A stretch of DNA of 19,336 bases, taken from contig SBBU01000161.1 of the NCBI GenBank assembly GCA_005239585.1, forward strand, positions 1-19,336. The letters run 5' to 3'. A model generated the notes under the pieces. The model made no database searches. It was not told the DNA's origin and saw nothing but the letters and a program-made list of their open reading frames with translations. This document shows positions 12,757 through 19,336 of the stretch, one piece after another. Origin of the DNA: Planctomycetaceae bacterium (GTDB lineage: Bacteria; Planctomycetota; MHYJ01; SBBU01). Position numbers and translations under genes: made by a program. Each line of letters begins with the position of its first letter. The stretch's first letter is position 1.

Positions 12757-14157
12757 TCATTTCGACTCTTCAAAGAGCTTCTTGAAACCACCTGACATAT
12801 CTATCTTTTTATCGTCAAAAATGATCATTGCATCAGCCCATTTTATCTCTTTTTTCACAAATATTGCTGTAGAAAACGCATCTGACTCCATTCCCGTCGG
12901 GGAGATTACCGTTACTGACGCCACTCCTTCTATAGGACGAAGCGTTTTTGGATCCAAAATATGTGAATACTTTTTACCGTCTTTTTGAAAGAATCTCTCA
13001 TAGGCTCCTGAAGTAGAGAGTGTCATGTCCTTAAGTTTTACCACGCCTATCACTTTACCTTCCTCAAATGGACTTTTTATCGCAACAAGCAACTCTATGT
13101 TATGAGACAAGATAGTACTGCCAAAGTCTATAACAAATTTTTTCACTCCTTTTCCATTGAGGATTTTCGCAGCCGCATCGACAGCGATACCCTTCCCTAT
13201 ACCACCAGGGTCAAGCCGCATACCTTCCTTCAAAATTATTCTGCCATCCCTCAGACTCACAGCCTTGTAGTCTATTAGAGACTTTAGTTTTTTAAGCTCT
13301 TCTTCAGTTGGAATTCTGTAATTTTTATCAACGAACCCCCATGCCCTGACAGCAGGTTCTATCGTCATATCAAAGGTTCCATCAGTTTTTTCTGACAGAC
13401 GCAAGGAATTATTTATAAAAAACTCCATCTCGGCAGATACCTTCTTGCCATTTGAAAGCTGCGACAATTCGCTCTTCTCATTGTAATTGGAAAGAACCTC
13501 ATCCCATCTTTTTATCTCATCGAATGCAAGTTCAACGACCTCTTTTGCCTTCTTATCTTCCTCTTCGTACACACTTATGGTACAGAGTGTCCCCATCACA
13601 TATTTTGTCAGTTTGAACAGATGAGGCTGCTTCAGGATTGCGAGGACCTTTTTTACGCCTCTAGCGACCGCATCGCAGGAAAGAGTTGCGCCTGATATCT
13701 TGACTAAATCATTGCCGCGCTTGATGGGATCATCCACTGTCTTGTTTCTAAATTGATCTAGCCACCACTCTTTCTTGACATCGCTACCGATCGATTCCCT
13801 GTACACCATTACAAGCACATCCTTCACCTTATTCTTTGAATCAACAGCCACTATGAACGTGATTGGTTTATACTTACCAATTTCATCTGTAATAACCGCT
13901 GTGAGCACAACCTCATGGTTTTTAAACCCGAAGAAAAAGTCATACGTCTTTTGAATATCTGTTCTTTGAAGTCCAGAAGAGACCTTTTCATGTTCATCAT
14001 CGGTGAGTTCTACCCGAGTTTTTATAACCCTATCACAGCCTTTGAAAAGAATATCAACAGCCTGCATTGTAGTCAGGTATATTTCCTCCTGCGCCAAAAT
14101 GAGAAACACCGCGACAACCATAGAGCTGATTCTACCAATTGATATTTCCTTTTCCAT
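12757..14157 (-). CDS. FMN-binding domain fused to ApbE-type FAD:protein FMN transferase
   Basis: 466 residues with an N-terminal signal or anchor segment (SSMVVAVFLILAQEE). Residues about 25-175 form an FMN_bind domain of the RnfG/NqrC kind, with the flavinylation motif KISGATLS, so Thr158 is the expected FMN attachment site. Residues about 185-466 are ApbE: the FAD/metal region DPGGIGKGIAVDAAAK, YSHILDPKTLRPIEG and ESDAFSTAIFV. ApbE moves FMN from FAD onto a Thr/Ser of its target, so the transferase and its likely substrate are on one polypeptide outside the cytoplasm. The ATG at 14157 is chosen because the signal segment then sits at the N-terminus; a longer frame to 14232 would overlap the divergent gene. 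It is the first gene of a minus-strand block with two membrane proteins, the ThiF-type enzyme and the rhodanese. Confidence 0.92.
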   Translation of the reverse strand: MEKEISIGRISSMVVAVFLILAQEEIYLTTMQAVDILFKGCDRVIKTRVELTDDEHEKVSSGLQRTDIQKTYDFFFGFKNHEVVLTAVITDEIGKYKPITFIVAVDSKNKVKDVLVMVYRESIGSDVKKEWWLDQFRNKTVDDPIKRGNDLVKISGATLSCDAVARGVKKVLAILKQPHLFKLTKYVMGTLCTISVYEEEDKKAKEVVELAFDEIKRWDEVLSNYNEKSELSQLSNGKKVSAEMEFFINNSLRLSEKTDGTFDMTIEPAVRAWGFVDKNYRIPTEEELKKLKSLIDYKAVSLRDGRIILKEGMRLDPGGIGKGIAVDAAAKILNGKGVKKFVIDFGSTILSHNIELLVAIKSPFEEGKVIGVVKLKDMTLSTSGAYERFFQKDGKKYSHILDPKTLRPIEGVASVTVISPTGMESDAFSTAIFVKKEIKWADAMIIFDDKKIDMSGGFKKLFEESK

Positions 14158-14165
14158 CTGATAGA

Positions 14166-14918
14166 ATGCGCCGCATGGTGCTTCTATTAGTCCTGCTGCT
14201 TCAAGACGATCAAGGACTATTTGAAAAGGCAAACGAACTCTACAAGCAGCAGAACTATTATGAGGCCTATCACACCTTCAGCCAATTTATAATAAGATTT
14301 CCAAATGATAATAATGTAACTGAAGCTAAAAAATACAAGATGGAGAGCGCCCGCCAGCTTGTACTAAAAGGATTTCCCTTCAAGGTGCTTGGTATGGAGC
14401 TGGGAAGGTCAGATACTGTAGGCATTGAGCTCTTACGGCAGTCAATAATCACACACCCTAAAGAAGAGTTTACCGAATCCTACATAGTATGGCTTGGTGA
14501 CTATTTCCTAAGTAAAAATCAGATTGACAACGCAGAAGCAGAATACAACCGAGTGATAAAAGATTATAAGAAGAGCCCTTTGATTCCAGATGCCATATTT
14601 AAGACCGGAGAATGTTATATCAAGAGATTTAATGGCCTAAACTATGACTATGCTCCTCTGAAGGAGGCCCTTTTGTCTTATGAAAGGGTCATCAAAGACT
14701 ATCCTGATAGCCAAGTATTGAAATACGCAAAAGAAAGATATGATCATGTACAAAATCTATTGGCAAAAAAAGAGTTTAATCTAGTCGAATTCTATCTTTC
14801 CCGTGGTAAACCAAAGGCAGCTAAAATCTATCTGGAATCAATTGTCAAGAAATACCCGGAGACGCCTACGGCAATAAAAGCCAAGGAACTGCTTGATGAA
14901 CTCGAGAAAAATAAATAA
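14166..14918 (+). CDS. BamD/YfiO-like tetratricopeptide protein
   Basis: 250 residues. A short signal-like start (MRRMVLLLVLLLQ) is followed by TPR-type helices, including LFEKANELYKQQNYYEAYHTF, AEAEYNRVIKDYKKSP and YERVIKDYPDSQ, and a C-terminal AKIYLESIVKKYPETPTA. Overall shape and repeat positions resemble BamD, which helps insert outer-membrane barrels. There is no lipobox Cys, unlike E. coli BamD, so it may be soluble in the periplasm or anchored otherwise. The ATG at 14166 lies only 8 bp from the divergent ApbE start; another ATG at 14175 is possible. It leads the plus-strand block lptE-ftsH-folP-cdaA. Confidence 0.82.
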   Translation: MRRMVLLLVLLLQDDQGLFEKANELYKQQNYYEAYHTFSQFIIRFPNDNNVTEAKKYKMESARQLVLKGFPFKVLGMELGRSDTVGIELLRQSIITHPKEEFTESYIVWLGDYFLSKNQIDNAEAEYNRVIKDYKKSPLIPDAIFKTGECYIKRFNGLNYDYAPLKEALLSYERVIKDYPDSQVLKYAKERYDHVQNLLAKKEFNLVEFYLSRGKPKAAKIYLESIVKKYPETPTAIKAKELLDELEKNK

Positions 14919-14995
14919 AACCCGCTCCTGCAGAAAGGATGGTCTTTCATTTCCACTTTGACATGGTAGGCAATGTGGTTTCATGAATGGACTAG

Positions 14996-15457
14996 ATGAA
15001 GTTATCTCGAACTCTGCTCTTTATACTCCTGCTTGGCTGCGGCTATAAAATATATCAGCCCATTCAGTACAGACTTGTAAGCATACCCATCTTCGAGAAC
15101 AGTTCAGATCGAAGGGCAAATGAGTTTGAGCTTACCAACCTTGTAATTAAGGAACTCCAACTTCGGGGTGTCAAAATATCAGAAACCGCGCCTCATATAC
15201 TAAGATGTGAAATAACTAACATATCGGAACCGATTCTAGTAATGGGGAGCAAAGACGTCCTCCTTGTAGGATCTTATTCCATAAAACTTAAGGTGCAGCT
15301 TATCGAGAGATCGTCACAGAAACCGATTGCCACAGAGGAAATTTATTATCAGGCCCCTTTCAGCACGCTACAGGGTAAAACTCTAGAGTCAGCGCGACAA
15401 GAAGCTATGACGAACGTAGCACACACCATCACTACAAAACTTGAATCAAAATGGTAG
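14996..15457 (+). CDS. lptE: LptE-like LPS-assembly lipoprotein
   Basis: 153 residues. The signal peptide ends in a lipobox, LLLGC, with the acylated Cys at 15. It continues GYKIYQP, then VSIPIFENSSDRRANEFELTN and KELQLRG, the pattern of LptE, which plugs the LptD barrel that delivers LPS to the outer surface. Its presence supports an LPS-bearing outer membrane. It sits 77 bp after the BamD-like gene and 15 bp before ftsH. No clear Shine-Dalgarno is visible. Confidence 0.85.
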   Translation: MKLSRTLLFILLLGCGYKIYQPIQYRLVSIPIFENSSDRRANEFELTNLVIKELQLRGVKISETAPHILRCEITNISEPILVMGSKDVLLVGSYSIKLKVQLIERSSQKPIATEEIYYQAPFSTLQGKTLESARQEAMTNVAHTITTKLESKW

Positions 15458-15472
15458 AATCAACCTACTAAT

Positions 15473-17386
15473 ATGGCAGAAAAAGAACAGAAAAAATTCA
15501 AGGCACCCTCTGGATTCACAATACTGCTTATCATCTCGCTGGCTGTTGTAATATTTGTCGTCCTTGGACAGTCGGCCATTAGCAAGCCCGACATTGGAGC
15601 AGTAAGCTGGTCTGCTTTTATCAAGCACATCGAAAAGGAGGAATTTGAAAAAATATCACTTGATGGCAATGAGGCCTTTGGAGAGGCAAGAAAAGTAATT
15701 GTTTTGAGAGTCAAAGATCAATCTGGCAAAGAGTATGAAAAAGATTTTAAAAAAGTTAGAGCTGAATTTCCTCCCAGCTACTTTCAAGATGCACAGGGTT
15801 ATGAAAACCTAAGAGTAAAGGCGGAAAAATCTGGAACAATCTTCGAAAAGTACAATCCGCCAAACTATTTGTGGCGTGATGTGTTGCTGCCACTTATACC
15901 ATGGCTTGTTATAGTCCTGATCATTTATTTCCTCTTTTTCAGACCGATGAGAGGCCCTACCGGACAGGGAAATGTGCTTACCTTCGGCAGAATCAGAGCT
16001 GATTTGTACCAAGGAGACAAGGTCGAGACAAAATTCGATGATGTCGCCGGGATTGACGAGGCAAAAGAGGAAGTAAAAGAGCTCGTCGAGTTCTTAAAAA
16101 ACCCAAAGAAATTCAAGAAACTTGGGGGACGCATCCCCAAAGGCGTTATTCTTGTCGGCCCTCCTGGCACAGGAAAGACACTCCTTGCCAGAGCCATCGC
16201 GGGCGAGGCTGGAGTACCATTCTTCAGCATCTGTGGTTCTGACTTTGTTGAGATGTTTGTCGGTGTAGGAGCAGCAAGAGTACGTGATATCTTCACAAAG
16301 GGAAAAGAAAAGGCCCCTTGTATTATATTCATAGACGAAATAGATGCTGTAGGAAGACGCCGGGGCTCAGGGCTCGGGGGCGGCCACGACGAACGAGAGC
16401 AAACACTCAATCAGATCCTTGTTGAAATGGACGGCTTTGCTACTGATAAAAATATCCTCATTATTGCATCAACCAACAGGCCAGACATTCTTGACCCGGC
16501 ACTCCTAAGACCCGGAAGGTTTGACAGGGAGGTCGTACTTGATCTGCCTGATGTAAAAGGTCGTGAAGAAATACTTAAAGTACATGTCAAAAAAATTAAG
16601 CTTGACCCTCAGGTAAACCTGAGTGTTTTAGCCAAAACAACTCCTATGTACTCGGGAGCAGATCTTGCAGCAATTGTCAACGAATCAGCAATTAACGCCT
16701 CAATGAAAAACCGCGAATACGTAATCCAAGAAGACTTGGAAGAAGCTCGTGATAAAATAAGATGGGGCAGACAGAAAAAATCGCGGGTTATAGCAGAAGA
16801 AGACAGGAAAATCACAGCTTATCATGAAGGTGGACACGCACTAATCGCAGAACTGCTCAAACCTCTTACCGAACCTCTTCATAAAGTCACCATAATCCCC
16901 AGGGGACCTGCCTTGGGAGTTACAATGACACTCCCAGAAAGAGATCGCTACCATATGCATAAAGAACAATGTCTAGCTAATATAACCATGCTTATGGGCG
17001 GCCGTGTATCGGAGGAGCTATTTTTCAAGGATATCTCAGCAGGCGCCAGAGATGACATCAGAAAGGCAACCGAACTCGCTAGGACAATGGTCTGCGAGTG
17101 GGGGATGAGTGAAAAGCTGGGCCCTGTATCATACGGCGATCAGGAAGAGCATCTCTTTCTAGGCCGCGAAATTGCAAGGACAAAACCTCACAGCGAACAG
17201 ATCTCAGTAGAAATAGATACTGAAATAAGATCTTTCATTGATTCATGCTACAACAAGGCAAAGGAGCTCATCGGTAAGAACCGGGAAAAACTGGAAAAGA
17301 TAGCTATATCATTACTCGAGAGAGAGGTTCTGACTGGTCATGAGGTCAGAAGTATTATTAACGGTGCAGCTATAGGAACAGGGTAA
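15473..17386 (+). CDS. ftsH: ATP-dependent zinc metalloprotease FtsH
   Basis: 637 residues, membrane-anchored AAA+ protease that degrades misassembled membrane proteins and regulators. Two membrane helices (about 15-32 and 137-156) flank a periplasmic domain. The AAA module has Walker A GPPGTGKT at 229-236, Walker [13 protein letters not shown] near 284-295, and the second region of homology [18 protein letters not shown]. The zinc site is HEGGH at 451-455 (most relatives have HEAGH), with the third ligand probably Asp528 in SAGARDDI. The length is typical. The gene begins 15 bp after lptE and ends with TAA abutting the folP start, so the genes are co-transcribed. Confidence 0.98.
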   Translation: MAEKEQKKFKAPSGFTILLIISLAVVIFVVLGQSAISKPDIGAVSWSAFIKHIEKEEFEKISLDGNEAFGEARKVIVLRVKDQSGKEYEKDFKKVRAEFPPSYFQDAQGYENLRVKAEKSGTIFEKYNPPNYLWRDVLLPLIPWLVIVLIIYFLFFRPMRGPTGQGNVLTFGRIRADLYQGDKVETKFDDVAGIDEAKEEVKELVEFLKNPKKFKKLGGRIPKGVILVGPPGTGKTLLARAIAGEAGVPFFSICGSDFVEMFVGVGAARVRDIFTKGKEKAPCIIFIDEIDAVGRRRGSGLGGGHDEREQTLNQILVEMDGFATDKNILIIASTNRPDILDPALLRPGRFDREVVLDLPDVKGREEILKVHVKKIKLDPQVNLSVLAKTTPMYSGADLAAIVNESAINASMKNREYVIQEDLEEARDKIRWGRQKKSRVIAEEDRKITAYHEGGHALIAELLKPLTEPLHKVTIIPRGPALGVTMTLPERDRYHMHKEQCLANITMLMGGRVSEELFFKDISAGARDDIRKATELARTMVCEWGMSEKLGPVSYGDQEEHLFLGREIARTKPHSEQISVEIDTEIRSFIDSCYNKAKELIGKNREKLEKIAISLLEREVLTGHEVRSIINGAAIGTG

Positions 17387-18604
17387 TTGAAGGCCGACAA
17401 AATTGAAAATAGACTAAACCCTCGCGTCATACTACTCACGAATTCCAATCTAGTTGCCCGTGAAATGCTCAGGCTGGGATGCACACCCAAAGGGATCAGG
17501 ATTATGCTGCCAAAAGCACAGACCATTGCAGTTAAACTCCATAATCTTACAAGGCTTGAATGCAATATAATTAAACAAGGCATGTTATCGGTAGGAGCAG
17601 ATGTAGCGGTACATAAAGATGTTGTAACTGAAGGCGCGGCAAAATCAGACGTTGTCATAGTAGCTACGGCTAATCAGTACTCTTTAGCACTCCCCAGATT
17701 TTTATCTCAACCATGGAAAATCCCGCAGATATCAAAAGTGATTGAAAAAGTAATACAAAATTCAGACAGGAAAATTTTCAAGATCAAACATCCGGGGGGT
17801 GAACTAACCCTTGGAAAAGAGACGCTCGTCATGGGTATCTTGAATGTCACACAGGACTCCTTTTATGACGGCGGTAAATATCTAAAAACCAAGGATGCAA
17901 TAGCTCATGGGATGAAAATGATTGATGAAGGTGCCGACATCATTGACGTTGGCGGAGAATCAACAAGACCGGGCTCATTACCAATAAAGGCAAAGGTGGA
18001 GATTGAACGTGTAATCCCCGTCATAAATGTCCTGGCAAGGAAAGGCATAGTCTCGGTCGATACATACAAACCAGAGGTAGCAGAGGCTGCTATCCAGAAT
18101 GGTGCAGTAATAATTAACAGCATTATAGGAGTTTCGAAATCTCTGGCACAAGTCGCATCTCGAAACAAAACACCAGTTGTTATTATGCATATCAAAGGCA
18201 GACCCAAAAACATGCAGGATGATCCTCAATACAGCGACCTTATAAGCGAGATAACATCCTATCTAAGAGAGCAGATCGCTCTGTGTGCAGAAAATGGAAT
18301 AGATGAAGATAAAACTATTATTGATCCGGGAATAGGTTTTGGCAAGAGACCGCTTCATAATACTACAATTCTGAAGCGGCTGGAAGAATTCCGCTCCCTT
18401 GGACGCCCTATTCTTATTGGCCCTTCAAGGAAATCATTCATTGGACATTTTCTAAACGCCGAAAAAGAGAATAGATTGAATGGAACACTGACCTCGGTAT
18501 CGTGGGCTGCTTCCAACGGAGCCGATATTGTACGTGTGCATGATGTTAAACCAGCCAAAGAAGCAGTTAAATTACTGTATGTGATCAAAACGAGCAATTA
18601 TTAA
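17387..18604 (+). CDS. folP: Dihydropteroate synthase with N-terminal extension
   Basis: 405 residues; condenses pABA with the pterin diphosphate in folate synthesis. The catalytic TIM barrel begins near residue 142: MGILNVTQDSFYDGG, DVGGESTRPGS, SVDTYKPEVAEAA, HIKGRPKNMQDDP, DPGIGFGK and IGPSRKSFIG are all present. About 140 residues precede it, including IIKQGMLSVGADVAVHKD; this extension occurs in a subset of bacterial DHPS proteins and its role is unclear. The TTG start directly abuts the ftsH stop; no Shine-Dalgarno of its own is seen, so coupling is likely. ftsH-folP-cdaA is a familiar order. Confidence 0.95.
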   Translation: MKADKIENRLNPRVILLTNSNLVAREMLRLGCTPKGIRIMLPKAQTIAVKLHNLTRLECNIIKQGMLSVGADVAVHKDVVTEGAAKSDVVIVATANQYSLALPRFLSQPWKIPQISKVIEKVIQNSDRKIFKIKHPGGELTLGKETLVMGILNVTQDSFYDGGKYLKTKDAIAHGMKMIDEGADIIDVGGESTRPGSLPIKAKVEIERVIPVINVLARKGIVSVDTYKPEVAEAAIQNGAVIINSIIGVSKSLAQVASRNKTPVVIMHIKGRPKNMQDDPQYSDLISEITSYLREQIALCAENGIDEDKTIIDPGIGFGKRPLHNTTILKRLEEFRSLGRPILIGPSRKSFIGHFLNAEKENRLNGTLTSVSWAASNGADIVRVHDVKPAKEAVKLLYVIKTSNY

Positions 18605-18656
18605 TGTAGTGGTAAAAACAGTCTATTTAGCGTATAAATAAATGAGAAGATAATTT

Positions 18657-19336
18657 ATGCTGGAACAACTAAAAAATGTAAATACTATCGTTGAGATACT
18701 AATACTTTTCGTACTTTTCTATGTGCTTCTTACACTACTTAAAAACACACGCGGTCAGGCAATTCTAAACGGCATCATATTCTTCTTTGTTGTTACTTTT
18801 GTATTTCTCATGTCAATTGCCGATTGGCTAGGACTCGCGCATATAAAACAGTTCCTTCAGCTTGTACTCTCAATCTCGTTTGTAGCATGTATCATCATAT
18901 TCGCCCCCGAGATAAGGCGAGGTCTTGGAAACTTGGCAGCAAACCCGTTATTTGTCCGCTTTGTAAAGCCGGCCCACATCCTCACAATAGAGGCAATCAT
19001 TGATGCTGTCGAGCATTTTTCAAAAAATAAAATAGGGGCAATCATTGCACTCGAAGGGAAGGTATCTCTAAAGGAGTATGTAGACAAGGCTTGCAAGCTC
19101 GATTCTGAAGTAACAGCAAAGCTTTTGCGCACAATATTCATGCCTGGCTCTCCACTCCATGACGGGGCAGTAATCATCAGTGAAAATAGAATTGCCTGCG
19201 CAGCCTCCATATTTCCCCTTTCTGAGAGTGAAAAGCTGAGGCATTTAGGCACAAGACACAATGCGGCCTTCGGGCTAGCTGAAGAAACAGACGCAATCTG
19301 CCTAGTCGTATCAGAAGAGAGAGGATCAATCTCGCT
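18657..19336 (+). CDS. cdaA: Diadenylate cyclase CdaA (DacA), 3' end beyond the window
   Basis: The first 226 codons are present. Membrane-bound enzyme making cyclic di-AMP from two ATP. Three N-terminal membrane helices (about 10-28, 37-54 and 62-80) precede APEIRRGLGN. The DAC domain carries the catalytic PLHDGAVII and the GTRHNAAFGLAEETDA motif, both intact. It starts 52 bp after folP; GAGAAG precedes the ATG by about 7 nt. In many genomes cdaA is followed by a YbbR-domain gene and glmM; what follows here cannot be seen. Confidence 0.95.
   Translation, partial: MLEQLKNVNTIVEILILFVLFYVLLTLLKNTRGQAILNGIIFFFVVTFVFLMSIADWLGLAHIKQFLQLVLSISFVACIIIFAPEIRRGLGNLAANPLFVRFVKPAHILTIEAIIDAVEHFSKNKIGAIIALEGKVSLKEYVDKACKLDSEVTAKLLRTIFMPGSPLHDGAVIISENRIACAASIFPLSESEKLRHLGTRHNAAFGLAEETDAICLVVSEERGSIS

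Noticed and set aside
15473..17386. FtsH inactivated by HEGGH in place of HEAGH
   Set aside because: Both His and the Glu of HExxH are intact and the second x position tolerates small residues; all other motifs are normal.

Overview
The window looks like a chromosomal segment of a diderm (Gram-negative type) bacterium. It encodes an LptE-type LPS-transport lipoprotein, a BamD-like TPR protein, two predicted outer-membrane barrels and a Cys-rich lipoprotein. The squalene-cyclase-repeat secreted protein and the secreted thioredoxin-like protein are of kinds I associate with Planctomycetota. That assignment is inference and there is no marker rRNA to test it. Codon use is AT-leaning, and I see no phage, insertion sequence or CRISPR array.

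The strongest result is a pair of probable selenoprotein genes within 2.7 kb. An ArsC-family arsenate reductase (2045-2470, +) carries an in-frame UGA exactly where the nucleophilic Cys of the P-loop belongs. A secreted thioredoxin-like protein (3693-4958, -) carries an in-frame UGA inside a C-T-U motif at its redox site. In both, a hairpin follows with its apical loop 23-24 nt after the UGA and a G at the loop start, which fits a bacterial SECIS. UGA is an ordinary stop for at least five other genes here, so the code is not reassigned. A conventional gene caller would report a truncated arsC and two fragments of the other gene.

Layout: (1) 1-1974, minus: ispF-cysS, overlapping by 4 bp, then the first codons of another gene at the window edge. 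(2) 1984-2470: a divergent promoter region and the Sec-arsC. (3) 2459-5115, minus: tRNA-Arg(CCU), the Sec thioredoxin-like gene and the cyclase-repeat gene, with a decayed tRNA copy just upstream. (4) 5403-6972: a small unknown protein (-), a lipoprotein with 15 CxxC motifs (+) and tRNA-Leu(UAA) (-). (5) 7058-10065, plus: an MFS transporter with a PDZ domain inserted in a periplasmic loop, then two short outer-membrane barrel proteins, tightly packed. (6) 10067-14157, minus: an FMN-binding/ApbE fusion, two membrane proteins, a ThiF/MoeB-type E1-like enzyme and a rhodanese. This reads as an extracytoplasmic flavin redox module together with a sulfur-transfer pair. (7) 14166-19336, plus: BamD-like, lptE, ftsH, folP and cdaA (cut by the window end), a housekeeping envelope, proteolysis, folate and c-di-AMP block.

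Several genes without a Shine-Dalgarno site have a plausible -10 box only 7-9 nt before the start codon, which suggests leaderless transcripts. These promoter calls were made by eye.
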